Shown: positions 8,969 through 17,303 of the stretch, in pieces
Position numbering within the stretch: position 1 is the stretch's first letter
Layout: every line of letters starts with the position of its first letter
From: Mucilaginibacter sp. dw_454
GTDB taxonomy: Bacteria > Bacteroidota > Bacteroidia > Sphingobacteriales > Sphingobacteriaceae
Direction: 5' to 3'
Assembly (NCBI RefSeq): GCF_018449775.1
Contig: NZ_JAAVVB010000005.1
Span: 1-64,000 of the forward strand
DNA: 64,000 bases
Translations under genes and position numbers: made by a program
Notes under the pieces: model-generated
Told to the model about the DNA's origin: nothing
Seen by the model: the letters and a program-made list of their open reading frames with translations, nothing else
Database searches by the model: none

Positions 8969-9715
8969 TTACTGCAACTTTACCAATCGCTCACCATCCA
9001 ACACTGGTATCGCCGTAGTCAGATCCACTTTCAAACAAAACTCAATATCAGCCTCAATGCCCAGTTTTTTAAGCCTTTCGCTGTGCGATGTTTTCTTGAG
9101 GTATTGATCCAGGTCGTCTTTGGCTAATTGGTACAGGTCATTAGCGGCAATGGCCGGATCATCAACCACAAAGCCGGCATCTTTCAATTGTTCAACTACC
9201 GCACCGGCAAAGAGGGTATCCTCCAGGTTAAAATTGTTTTTCCAGCCCGAGCACACCAACAGTATATTTTCGTTTTGTTGTTTAAGCCAGTTACAGATCG
9301 ACGTTAAATTGATAAACGCACCAATTACTATCTTTTTCGCTGCGCGGGATAAATGTAATGCGTGCGTTCCGTTAGTGGTGGTTAACACTATGGTTTTACC
9401 GGCAACCTTTTCTTTGGTATAAGAGAAAGGCGAATTGCCGAAATCAAAACCCGTAACAACTTCGCCATTACGCTCTGCTGCCAGCAAATAGTCAAATCCT
9501 TTTTCACGGTATGCGCTGCACTCTTCTACCTGCGATACCGGGATGATGGCCTCTGCGCCGTTTTCAATACCATAGCAGATAGAGGTGGTCGCTCTGAAAA
9601 TATCGATCACTACCACGACGTAATTTTTTACATCATAAAGAGGTATCAATGCCGGTGTAAGGCAAACCTCGAGGCGAGGTTTCGTAAAGGTCTTGTCAGG
9701 TGTGGTGTTATCCAT
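8969..9715 (-). CDS. ComB-like 2-phosphosulfolactate phosphatase family protein
   Basis: A 248-residue protein of the ComB family, Mg-dependent phosphatases that convert 2-phosphosulfolactate to sulfolactate. Family signatures are VVVVIDIFRATTSICYGIE (about 33-51) with its conserved Asp and Arg, and VLTTTNGTHAL in the middle. ComB was defined in coenzyme M synthesis. The family is common in bacteria that make no coenzyme M, so the true substrate here is unproved. I chose the start MDNTTPDKTF. The frame extends upstream to 9751, but those extra codons run into a palindromic repeat (9746-9830), which argues against them. The gene is monocistronic, between two repeats. Confidence 0.85.
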   Translation of the reverse strand: MDNTTPDKTFTKPRLEVCLTPALIPLYDVKNYVVVVIDIFRATTSICYGIENGAEAIIPVSQVEECSAYREKGFDYLLAAERNGEVVTGFDFGNSPFSYTKEKVAGKTIVLTTTNGTHALHLSRAAKKIVIGAFINLTSICNWLKQQNENILLVCSGWKNNFNLEDTLFAGAVVEQLKDAGFVVDDPAIAANDLYQLAKDDLDQYLKKTSHSERLKKLGIEADIEFCLKVDLTTAIPVLDGERLVKLQ

Positions 9716-9745
9716 TATCAATTTTTTGTTTCCCAATAACCCATC

Positions 9746-9830
9746 TGTCATTTCGACGAGGAACGAGGAGAAATCTATACACAGAAAAGCTTAGCGAATG
9801 TATAGATTTCTCGCTATGCTCGAAATGACA
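9746..9830. repeat. GTCATTTCGA/TCGAAATGAC palindrome
   Basis: TGTCATTTCGACGAGGAACG at the left and TGCTCGAAATGACA at the right enclose GAGAAATCTATAC and its partner GTATAGATTTCTC. It can form a nearly continuous hairpin. It lies between the ComB-like start and the gcvT stop, both leftward. Confidence 0.8.
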
Positions 9831-9848
9831 ATTATTTAAAGATTGGGC

Positions 9849-10931
9849 TTACGCTTTATAAAATGGCGGTTTAACAATCTTTGCTTTAACGGCATTGTCT
9901 CGGATCTTGATGAAGATCTCGGTGCCTTCTTTAGCAAACTCGTTTTTTACATAGCCCATGCCAATAGCTTTTTGCAAAGAGGGCGATTGCGTGCCCGAGG
10001 TTACTTTACCAATGTTATTGCCATCGGCATCAACAATCTCGTAATCATGACGTGGGATACCGCGATCAATCATTTCAAAACCAACCAGCTTTTGTTTGAC
10101 GCCGGCAGCTTTTTGCTCGGCCAATGCGGCCGAATTGGTAAATTCTTTACTGAATTTAGTCACCCAGCCTAAGCCGGCTTCCAATGGCGATGTAGCATCG
10201 TCAATGTCATTACCATATAGGCAGAAACCCATTTCTAAACGCAACGTATCACGGGCGCCTAAGCCAATAGGTTTAATGCCAAATGGCGCACCTGCTTCAA
10301 ATACCTTGTTCCAGATATGTTCGGCATGTTCATTATCTACATATAATTCAAAGCCGCCTGCACCGGTATAACCCGTCGCCGAAACAATCACATTATCAAT
10401 ACCTGCAAATGAGCCTTTTTCAAAGGTGTAGTACTCCATGGAGCCCAGGTCTATATCTGTCAGGCTTTGCAGCGCTTCAGCAGCTTTCGGGCCTTGTACA
10501 GCTAATAGTGAAGTACGATCAGAAATGTCTTTCATCGGTACACCTTCGGTATTGAACTGGCTGATCCAGTTCCAATCTTTTTCAATGTTCGAGGCGTTTA
10601 CCACCAGCATATAGGTTGCTTCGTCAATGCGGTAAACCAAAAGGTCATCAACAATACCGCCGTCTTTATTAGGCAGGCAAGAGTACTGCACTTTACCATC
10701 GTATAATTTTGAGGCATCATTACTGGTAACGCGTTGTATCAGGTCAAGCGCTTTATCGCCTTTTAAAATAAACTCGCCCATGTGGCTTACGTCAAACACA
10801 CCTACTGCTTTACGTACGGTTTCGTGTTCGGCATTAATGCCTGCATATTGTACGGGCATGTTGTAACCGGCGAAGGGTACCATTTTGGCACCAAGATCAA
10901 TATGAATTTGGGATAGCGCTGTGTTTTTCAT
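9849..10931 (-). CDS. gcvT: Glycine cleavage system T protein (aminomethyltransferase)
   Basis: Encodes the T protein of glycine cleavage, which moves the aminomethyl carbon from lipoyl-H protein onto tetrahydrofolate and releases ammonia. The 360-residue length is standard. Conserved parts are FDVSHMGEF (46-54), [11 protein letters not shown] (91-101, with D96 in the place of the catalytic Asp), VVNASN (110-115) and [11 protein letters not shown]. The genes for the H and P proteins are not in this window, so the system is dispersed here as in many Bacteroidota. No glycine riboswitch could be recognised in the 132 bases upstream. Confidence 0.97.
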   Translation of the reverse strand: MKNTALSQIHIDLGAKMVPFAGYNMPVQYAGINAEHETVRKAVGVFDVSHMGEFILKGDKALDLIQRVTSNDASKLYDGKVQYSCLPNKDGGIVDDLLVYRIDEATYMLVVNASNIEKDWNWISQFNTEGVPMKDISDRTSLLAVQGPKAAEALQSLTDIDLGSMEYYTFEKGSFAGIDNVIVSATGYTGAGGFELYVDNEHAEHIWNKVFEAGAPFGIKPIGLGARDTLRLEMGFCLYGNDIDDATSPLEAGLGWVTKFSKEFTNSAALAEQKAAGVKQKLVGFEMIDRGIPRHDYEIVDADGNNIGKVTSGTQSPSLQKAIGMGYVKNEFAKEGTEIFIKIRDNAVKAKIVKPPFYKA

Positions 10932-11063
10932 TGCTGAAATGTTTTAATGAAGACAAAATTTATCGTGATTTGAGCTTGTGCGAATCACAACAGTGGTACA
11001 AAATTTTATTTGGCCTAAAGGTAGTAAAAATGCAATAGGGTACGCGCTTTGTAACAAGTATTT

Positions 11064-12293
11064 TTAGCTATTAGCTATAGTTTTAGGCAGTTGCTCGCAG
11101 CAAGCCTGATAAAACTCAACCAAATGTTTGATAACTACATTAATGTCATGCTCTTTTTCGGCCAATAAACGAGCGTTTTGGCCCAGTTGGATACAATACT
11201 CCTCATCCCGGGCACATCGCTGGATGGCATCATAAAACTCGTCGCGGTTATTAGCTATCAGGATGTCATGCCCGTTAGTAAAGTTAATGCCCTCGGCTCC
11301 TAACGAGGTGGAGATAATGCATTTCTGCATCGCCATACCTTCTACAATCTTCACCCGCATACCGCCGCCGGATAGTAGCGGAACGATCATGATGGATTTG
11401 CTATTCACAAACTCAAGCGCGTCATCCACCTCACCTTGTATAAAAATCTTGCCTAAGGCTTCATAATCATCAAAACGGTCTGGAATATCATTGCCGGCCA
11501 CATATAGCTTTACGGGCAGGTCGCCGCTGGTGATATCATTAATAAAAGTATCCAGGAACCACTCCATACCTTCGCGGTTAGGTAGCCAATCCAGCGAGCC
11601 CAAAAAAAACAAGCTCGGAAACTCGGTTTTCCTGATATCGACGTGATATTTTTCAAGGCGCAGGCCTACCGGTATAATCTCGATTGGTACGGAAATGCCG
11701 TATTCGGTAAGCATCTCTTTATCCTGAGGGGTAAATACCGTAATGGCATCAAACTTATTTAATTGCTGCTGCTCGTAGTTTTTGATACGCCCGGCATGCA
11801 TGCGCAGGTATGACTTTTTAAACGGATCGATCTTTTGTTGTGACAGGCGCCACCAGATCTGGTTTTCGATATTGTGCGCCCGGTAAATCAGCTTTGCTTT
11901 GGAGTGCTTGCGCACGGCAGGCATATAAAGCGTAACAAACAAGCCCTCAAACTGAATAATATCGTACTCCGTATTGCGCATCTCGCGAATAAGCAAAGTC
12001 TCAAACTCGGGGTCATAATAGCGGTCGACGTTGAAAGATGTTTTTTTGAACAAATTCATAGCTACACCAAGTATGGTTACGGTAGTATCTATGTCGTAAG
12101 CACGATAGTTGATCTTACCCATCAAATCCTCATCAGGCAGGCTGCTGTCATGACTATTGCGTTTGGCATTTAACGCCACCAGCGATACATCATGACCCTC
12201 ATTAACCAAGCCCTTGATGGTGTTGGCCACCACAATAGCATAGCCCCCATTTTGTGGGAATGGAACACGATGACTTAGTATCAGGATTTTCAA
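11064..12293 (-). CDS. Glycosyltransferase, GT4-type (GT-B fold)
   Basis: A 409-residue retaining-type GT-B glycosyltransferase. The N-terminal Rossmann part starts MKILILSHRVPFPQNGGYAI, with the glycine-rich donor loop GGYA near 16-19. The C-terminal donor-binding half contains FFLGSLDWLPNREGMEWFLD and IMIVPLLSGGGMRVKIVEGM with the acidic E-x7-E type region (KIVEGMAMQKCIIST). No transmembrane segment is visible. It probably adds a sugar in cell-surface polysaccharide or glycolipid synthesis. No other polysaccharide genes are adjacent, and the acceptor and sugar are unknown. Confidence 0.87.
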   Translation of the reverse strand: MKILILSHRVPFPQNGGYAIVVANTIKGLVNEGHDVSLVALNAKRNSHDSSLPDEDLMGKINYRAYDIDTTVTILGVAMNLFKKTSFNVDRYYDPEFETLLIREMRNTEYDIIQFEGLFVTLYMPAVRKHSKAKLIYRAHNIENQIWWRLSQQKIDPFKKSYLRMHAGRIKNYEQQQLNKFDAITVFTPQDKEMLTEYGISVPIEIIPVGLRLEKYHVDIRKTEFPSLFFLGSLDWLPNREGMEWFLDTFINDITSGDLPVKLYVAGNDIPDRFDDYEALGKIFIQGEVDDALEFVNSKSIMIVPLLSGGGMRVKIVEGMAMQKCIISTSLGAEGINFTNGHDILIANNRDEFYDAIQRCARDEEYCIQLGQNARLLAEKEHDINVVIKHLVEFYQACCEQLPKTIANS

Positions 12294-12378
12294 TGATTTA
12301 CGGGTTTTACCAAAAATAATATTCTGAGGCTACAGTACCAAACCGCAACCTGCTCTTAATGATAATATCAACGTAATA

Positions 12379-12987
12379 TTATAGTACTTGTATGATTACG
12401 CCATCAGTTTCCACGCTGACATTGAACGAGCGGCGATGATAAGGCGTGTAACCATTCTTTAAAATAGATTGGCGATGTTTTAAAGTGCCGTAACCTTTAT
12501 TGTTGTGCCAGTCGTACTCCGGGTGCTCGGCCGCAATCTTCTTCATGTAATCGTCGCGATAGGTTTTGGCGAGGATCGATGCGGCGGCTATACTGAAGTA
12601 TTTGCCATCGCCCTGCACCACACAGGCATGGGGTATGGTGGCATGTTTGTTGAAACGATTGCCATCAATAATTAAAAATTGTGGTTGCAGATGCAGTTTT
12701 TCAATGGCGCGATGCATAGCCAGGAAGGATGCGTTGAGGATATTGATCTCGTCTATCTCCAGGTTATCTACCGAGGCTACCGCGTACGCTATAGCACGCT
12801 CCTCGATCTCTGCACGCAGCGCATAACGCAGGTTCTCGGCTATCTGTTTAGAATCATTTAACAATTCATGATCAAAATCATGCGGCAAAATAACAGCAGC
12901 GGCAAACACAGGGCCCGCAAGGCAACCGCGGCCAGCTTCGTCGCAACCCGCTTCTAATAATTCATGCTGATATCTGGCTAGTAACAT
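12379..12987 (-). CDS. rnhB: Ribonuclease HII
   Basis: This 202-residue enzyme cleaves the RNA strand of RNA-DNA hybrids and incises at single ribonucleotides in DNA. The acidic catalytic set is visible: D16 and E17 in GCDEAGRGCLAGP, D108 in FLIIDGNRF, and an Asp in AKTYRDDYM (145/146). The length is typical for RNase HII. The gene stands alone. A CAAAATTA box (reverse of TAATTTTG) at 13008-13015 is a reasonable -7 element 20 bases upstream. Confidence 0.97.
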   Translation of the reverse strand: MLLARYQHELLEAGCDEAGRGCLAGPVFAAAVILPHDFDHELLNDSKQIAENLRYALRAEIEERAIAYAVASVDNLEIDEINILNASFLAMHRAIEKLHLQPQFLIIDGNRFNKHATIPHACVVQGDGKYFSIAAASILAKTYRDDYMKKIAAEHPEYDWHNNKGYGTLKHRQSILKNGYTPYHRRSFNVSVETDGVIIQVL

Positions 12988-13007
12988 TGATTCTTAAACG
13001 ATAGGTA

Positions 13008-13015
13008 CAAAATTA
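13008..13015 (-). promoter_or_regulatory. -7 box for rnhB (TAATTTTG on the minus strand)
   Basis: Matches TAnnTTTG and lies 21 bases upstream of the rnhB ATG. No good -33 TTG was found. Confidence 0.45.
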
Positions 13016-13084
13016 TTATTTTATGGGATACGGTTTTTAGGTTAGTGTATCAGTTTGAAAACAGGTAGTGTCCCAGTTTGAAAT

Positions 13085-13516
13085 TTATTTTTCACTTGTA
13101 GCCTCAACCCCATATCGTATTGCCTCTTCAAGTATACTAGTGTTTATGTCTTTTAGCTTATTGAACTTAATGCAATACCCGGTCACGCTTGCCTTGCCTA
13201 GTTCTTTCCCATACGCCTGGGCTAAGTATTTCTTATCCTCGATACCAAGGATATAGATGGAGATGCCGGTTGTGTTTGCGCTCATACCAATTTGATAAAA
13301 CTCCCTGGTTTTTCCATCAGCATATTTTATGATGTAAGATCCATATCCGATATTAGGATTGGAAACAATTTTATTTTCACTGTTTTTACCATCCAGAAAC
13401 CATAACTTACATGCTGGCATTACTTTCAGAATGATGCGATGCAACTCTTGCATGTCACTGCTTTTTGATTCAGGCTGACTGTCAATATACGCCTTGATTT
13501 GTTCTTGTACGTTCAT
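13085..13516 (-). CDS. DUF1801-like domain protein
   Basis: A 143-residue soluble protein. The N-terminal part (VQEQIKAYIDSQPESKSSDM, LHRIILKVMPACKLWFLDGK) resembles the DUF1801 (YdhG-like) fold, in which short proteins bear an IxxYIxxxP-type helix and a later conserved aromatic beta region (IGYGSYIIKYADGKTREFYQ). The biochemical role of the family is unknown. It stands alone, between rnhB and the phosphatase gene. The start is chosen from the only ATG that precedes the helix. Family assignment is by pattern only and is moderately sure. Confidence 0.75.
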   Translation of the reverse strand: MNVQEQIKAYIDSQPESKSSDMQELHRIILKVMPACKLWFLDGKNSENKIVSNPNIGYGSYIIKYADGKTREFYQIGMSANTTGISIYILGIEDKKYLAQAYGKELGKASVTGYCIKFNKLKDINTSILEEAIRYGVEATSEK

Positions 13517-13587
13517 ATAAAATATTGAGTTAAGGGTTGCTTACTCAGCTTTTTCAAATTTCGCTTTATTTTATTTATATGCCAATT

Positions 13588-13696
13588 CTCCCCCGCCTCT
13601 CCAAAGAAGAGGAGCCACCTGTCAATTTAACTAACGAATAGTAACATAAATAGATTGCTAATCAGAACCTTCTGCTTTAGAGAGGGCAGGGTGAGG
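13588..13696. repeat. Imperfect C/G-rich palindrome (CTCCCCC...GGGTGAG)
   Basis: CTCCCCCGCCTCTCC at the left is partly complementary to AGAGAGGGCAGGGTGAG at the right, with an AT-rich middle. It resembles the CCCTCTC...GAGAGGG elements elsewhere in the window and fills the gap after the GAF-SpoIIE gene. Confidence 0.4.
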
Positions 13697-13697
13697 T

Positions 13698-14936
13698 CTA
13701 AAATATTCTCAACGTCAAAATCGTAATATCATCAATAGGCTTACCCTTGATACCGATATTGAGGTGGTCCATCAGTTTCTTATTGAAAGTATCGGGTGAT
13801 AGCTCACCATTGTCAGCAACAAAGTCCATTAAGGTCTCTTCGTTCCAGGTCTTGTCGCCGTAAGGCTCAAAATCAAGAAGTCCGTCGGTATAATTTACTA
13901 AAAGTGTGCCTGGCTCAATATCTATCTCGCCTTCATTTAAAAAGGGCAACTGGTCAAACGCGCCGATCATGGTGGTGCCCAATTTTAACTGAATAACCTC
14001 GCCTTCCGAATATAAAATGGTAGCGTTATGCCCGGCATTAATATAATTGAGCTTGCGGGTTTGCTCGTTGTATTTAGCGATAAAGAGAGTGATAAAACGC
14101 TCGCCCTGTGTATTAGAAATTACTTTTTTGTTAAGCCGGTCGATGATATTGGTCAGATCATCCTCCACCGCGGCCCAGGCATGCAGGCTGGCTTGAAAGT
14201 TAGCCATGAGCAAGGCTGCTGATACGCCTTTGCCCGATACATCGGCAATGCACCATAAAAATTCATGGTCATTCAGGCGGATAAAATCGTAATAGTCGCC
14301 GCCGATGTTTTGATGCGGCAGGTATTTGGCGCCAATCTCCACGCTTTCGTCCTTATGCATGCGTAATGGGATGAGCATGTTCTGTACTTCGGCCGCAAGC
14401 TCCATTTCACGCTGGAAACGTTCGGCTTGCAGACGCTCGCGGAACAGTTTCTTATTCTCAAGGGCTACTACCACTACATTGATCATGGTCTGGATAAAGT
14501 TCAGATCGTTATTCAACATCTCGCCAGAAGTATTGAAGTTTCCAATGAGCGCGAAAGCCAGGGCTTTACTTTTATGATAGATGGGGATGAAATAGTCGTA
14601 TTTTTTGAGGATGTCGTTGGTGTTTCCACCCAGCGACTCGGGCGCTTTAATTTTATTGAGCATTAGGCAAGCCTTGTTTAACTGGCCTACCGGCTCAAAA
14701 TTACCGCCGTATTTAGAAATACAGGCATACGTGCCATCTTTCTCTATCAGGAACCTGAATGTGCCTACCTGCAGGTAGTTTTGCAAAATCACTTCAAGCA
14801 TCTGTATCAGCACAGGTGTCGCCGCGTTTTTGTTTATAGCCCGGGTTATCTCCAACAAGGAGTTCAACTCTGACTGCCTTTTCAACAGCAGCCTGATTAA
14901 TTCGTCCTCACCGGAGGGCTGTATTGTGTTTTGCAT
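13698..14936 (-). CDS. GAF domain PP2C-type (SpoIIE/RsbU) protein phosphatase
   Basis: A 412-residue soluble protein: an N-terminal GAF-like sensor domain (about 20-165), a linker helix (ERLQAERFQREMELAAEVQN, about 166-185), and a SpoIIE-type serine/threonine phosphatase domain (about 190-412). Metal-binding and core motifs are visible as GGDYYDFIRL (about 209-218), WCIADVSGKGVSAALLMAN, NAGHN, and YTDGLLDF near the end. Such enzymes usually dephosphorylate an anti-sigma-factor antagonist in partner-switching pathways. No STAS-domain or HPK-type anti-sigma gene is adjacent, so the target is encoded elsewhere or the pathway differs. Confidence 0.92.
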   Translation of the reverse strand: MQNTIQPSGEDELIRLLLKRQSELNSLLEITRAINKNAATPVLIQMLEVILQNYLQVGTFRFLIEKDGTYACISKYGGNFEPVGQLNKACLMLNKIKAPESLGGNTNDILKKYDYFIPIYHKSKALAFALIGNFNTSGEMLNNDLNFIQTMINVVVVALENKKLFRERLQAERFQREMELAAEVQNMLIPLRMHKDESVEIGAKYLPHQNIGGDYYDFIRLNDHEFLWCIADVSGKGVSAALLMANFQASLHAWAAVEDDLTNIIDRLNKKVISNTQGERFITLFIAKYNEQTRKLNYINAGHNATILYSEGEVIQLKLGTTMIGAFDQLPFLNEGEIDIEPGTLLVNYTDGLLDFEPYGDKTWNEETLMDFVADNGELSPDTFNKKLMDHLNIGIKGKPIDDITILTLRIF

Positions 14937-14977
14937 TGTTGGGTCTCGGAGAGACTAAATTAGAGAAAAAATATAAT

Positions 14978-16087
14978 TTAAATACGAGTGCTTGTCGATT
15001 TAATATCAAAAGCATCGCGTAAGCCAACGGTTACCAGGTTAAATGCATAGACTATCAGCATGATAGCCAGGCCCGGTGTTATAGACAAGTAGGCCGAATC
15101 CATGATGATGTAGCCGTAATGTTCTTTGATCATGCTGCCCCAGGTAGGCATAGGTGGCTGAGCGCCAAATCCCAGGAAACTTAAGCCGGCTTCTAACAAT
15201 ATTGCCGATGCAAAATTAGACGAAGCCATCACTAAAATAGGACCCGCAATATTGGGTAAAATATGCCTGCGGATAATGCGGAAATTGGTATAACCCAATG
15301 AGCGCGCAGCTTCAATATATTCGGTTTGTTTGATGCTGATAACCTGTCCACGTACCAATCTAGCCACCTCTACCCACATGGATAAGCCTACGGCGATGAA
15401 GATCTGCCATAAACCTTTACCCAGAGCGAATGAAATGGCGATAACCAGCAGCAATGCCGGCAAGGCCCAGAGAATATTCATGAGCCAGCTTAAAGCAGCG
15501 TCAATCCAGCCGCCGAAATAACCGGCTATGGCGCCTATGGTTATGCCGATAATGAGACTAATAAGTACAGCCATTAATCCGACAGATAAAGAGATCCGCG
15601 CACCCAGAATTAAACGGCTCAACATATCGCGACCGTAAACGTCGGTACCTAACAAAAAGGTTTTATGGGTGATATAAGCCGACGGGCCTTTGGCCAATAA
15701 TTGTGGGGATAATTGGTAGGTTTTGCTCTCGGGTTTGTCTTCATCGCCAATATATTCATTGACGGTGATTTTATTGCCTGATAATTTGTAAGCGGTGATG
15801 GGCACATCCTGGTAAAAAGCGGGCTGGCCAAACAGCATTTTTTTGAAAATACCGACAGTATCTATATGCTCAGTTTTTTTTATCCGCAGCATCATAAAGC
15901 TTGAACCGGGTTTTTTGATACTGAGCTGAATGGTTTGATTATTAGCCAGCGGTGTGGAGTCGGGCATAATAAGGTACCCCAGTATAGCCACGGCTACACA
16001 AAATACAATAAACAACATCCCGGCAACGGCAAATTTATTGCGTTTAAAAGCTTTCCAGGTGCGTTGTGTTGGGTTAAGATCTGCCAA
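14978..16087 (-). CDS. DppC/OppC-type ABC transporter permease
   Basis: A 369-residue inner-membrane permease of the peptide/nickel ABC importer family. TM1 is at about 17-37. The extracytoplasmic part between TM1 and TM2 is large (about residues 40-145) and holds most of the extra length compared with about 300-residue DppC. The five C-terminal TMs carry the EAA loop EYIEAARSLGYTNFRIIRRH, which contacts the ATPase. TFLLGTDVYGRDMLSRLILG is the conserved OppC entry motif. No DppB, ATPase or binding protein gene is adjacent, so this subunit is an orphan here, an arrangement seen in Bacteroidota. Confidence 0.9.
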   Translation of the reverse strand: MADLNPTQRTWKAFKRNKFAVAGMLFIVFCVAVAILGYLIMPDSTPLANNQTIQLSIKKPGSSFMMLRIKKTEHIDTVGIFKKMLFGQPAFYQDVPITAYKLSGNKITVNEYIGDEDKPESKTYQLSPQLLAKGPSAYITHKTFLLGTDVYGRDMLSRLILGARISLSVGLMAVLISLIIGITIGAIAGYFGGWIDAALSWLMNILWALPALLLVIAISFALGKGLWQIFIAVGLSMWVEVARLVRGQVISIKQTEYIEAARSLGYTNFRIIRRHILPNIAGPILVMASSNFASAILLEAGLSFLGFGAQPPMPTWGSMIKEHYGYIIMDSAYLSITPGLAIMLIVYAFNLVTVGLRDAFDIKSTSTRI

Positions 16088-16172
16088 GCGGATTATTGTA
16101 TTTGGCTAAAGATAACAGCTTTTAAAGATTGTAGAACAAGCCGCAGCCGATCTTGACAATAAATAAACACGC

Positions 16173-17303
16173 TTATTTAACCATCCTGCCCTTCCAGTAG
16201 TATTTTTTGGTGGTGCCCATTAAACCCAGGTAGGCCAGGTAGATCATGTGCAGCGGCGCGACGATAATAAGCAGTTGCAGTAATTTAAGCCGCCTAAAGA
16301 AGGAGCAAATCAGGTATAAAAACACCACCTCTATCAAAAACTTAAGTGCAAACTGAATTAGAAATACTTTAAAAAACGTCGCATTAAAAATGCCCAGCAG
16401 GATATTTACCAGCATGGTCATGTTAAACAACCACATAAAAATAGCTACGGCTATTACCTTTTTGTCTTTGTATTTGGTTGATTTGGATGCCCATCGGCGG
16501 CGTTGCTGCAAGAAAGCTTTTAGTGTATATTTGGCGTGAGTGTAAACAATAGCATCGCGCACATTCAGGAACCCTATTTTACCCGGGAAGCGCTCGGCTA
16601 CTTTTTGTAATAACAGTTCGTCATCGCCGGAGGCTAATTCATCAATCCCGCTAAAACCGCCTACTTCATAAAAAACATCTTTGCGGTAAGCTAAATTAGC
16701 GCCATTGCAGGTCGAGGCCCGCTTGTTACCGATAAATGAAGCACCAATGCCAATCAGGAAAGAAAACTCCAGCGTTTGCATGCGTTCAAACAGGGTTTTC
16801 TCCTCGAAAAATATCACCGGCGACGAGATCATGACCGGCTGCTCTGCCTCAAAATAACCTACTACCGACGACAGCCATTTAGTACCCATCCGGCAATCAG
16901 CATCAGTTGCTACCATAAGCTCGCCGGTTGAAATACTGATGGCTTTGGCAATAGCTTTTTTCTTATAGGAATTTAGCGGCTTGGCTTCGTTGAGTTGTAA
17001 CAGCTTTACGCCACGATCGGCATAGCTGGCTATGATTTCAGCAGTGTTATCTGTTGAATGATCATCTACAATAATTACCTCGGTGAGTTCTTTGGGATAG
17101 TCCTGCGCCAGGATATCTTCAATGGTTAAGTGTATGCGTTCTGCTTCATTGCGGGCAGCAATCATGATAGTTACCCGGGTGCTAAAATCACCGGTTTTGA
17201 GTTGGGGGCGTTTCAGGCTAACCCATCCTTTAATGAGGTACGCTACCAGCAGCAAATAGCCCGCGGTCAATATGGCACATATAGCACTATAAATTGCGAT
17301 CAA
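16173..17303 (-). CDS. Membrane-bound GT2 glycosyltransferase
   Basis: A 376-residue family 2 glycosyltransferase with a GT-A catalytic domain between one N-terminal and about three C-terminal hydrophobic segments. Catalytic landmarks are IAARNEAE (48-55), VIIVDDHSTDNT (77-88), the DxD-type DAD in VATDADCRMG (131-140), and the QxxRW-like QQRRRW near 274. The layout is that of processive or lipid-linked sugar transferases. It overlaps the preceding flippase-like gene by 17 bases, so the pair is co-transcribed and probably co-translated. Together they could build and move a glycolipid; the sugar is unknown. Confidence 0.9.
   Translation of the reverse strand: MIAIYSAICAILTAGYLLLVAYLIKGWVSLKRPQLKTGDFSTRVTIMIAARNEAERIHLTIEDILAQDYPKELTEVIIVDDHSTDNTAEIIASYADRGVKLLQLNEAKPLNSYKKKAIAKAISISTGELMVATDADCRMGTKWLSSVVGYFEAEQPVMISSPVIFFEEKTLFERMQTLEFSFLIGIGASFIGNKRASTCNGANLAYRKDVFYEVGGFSGIDELASGDDELLLQKVAERFPGKIGFLNVRDAIVYTHAKYTLKAFLQQRRRWASKSTKYKDKKVIAVAIFMWLFNMTMLVNILLGIFNATFFKVFLIQFALKFLIEVVFLYLICSFFRRLKLLQLLIIVAPLHMIYLAYLGLMGTTKKYYWKGRMVK

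Noticed and set aside
8772..9830. Small RNA genes in the palindromic gaps
   Set aside because: The palindromes explain the structure, and no promoter-terminator pair frames a unit.
10932..11063. Glycine riboswitch upstream of gcvT
   Set aside because: No conserved tandem aptamer pattern is seen in the 132-base gap.
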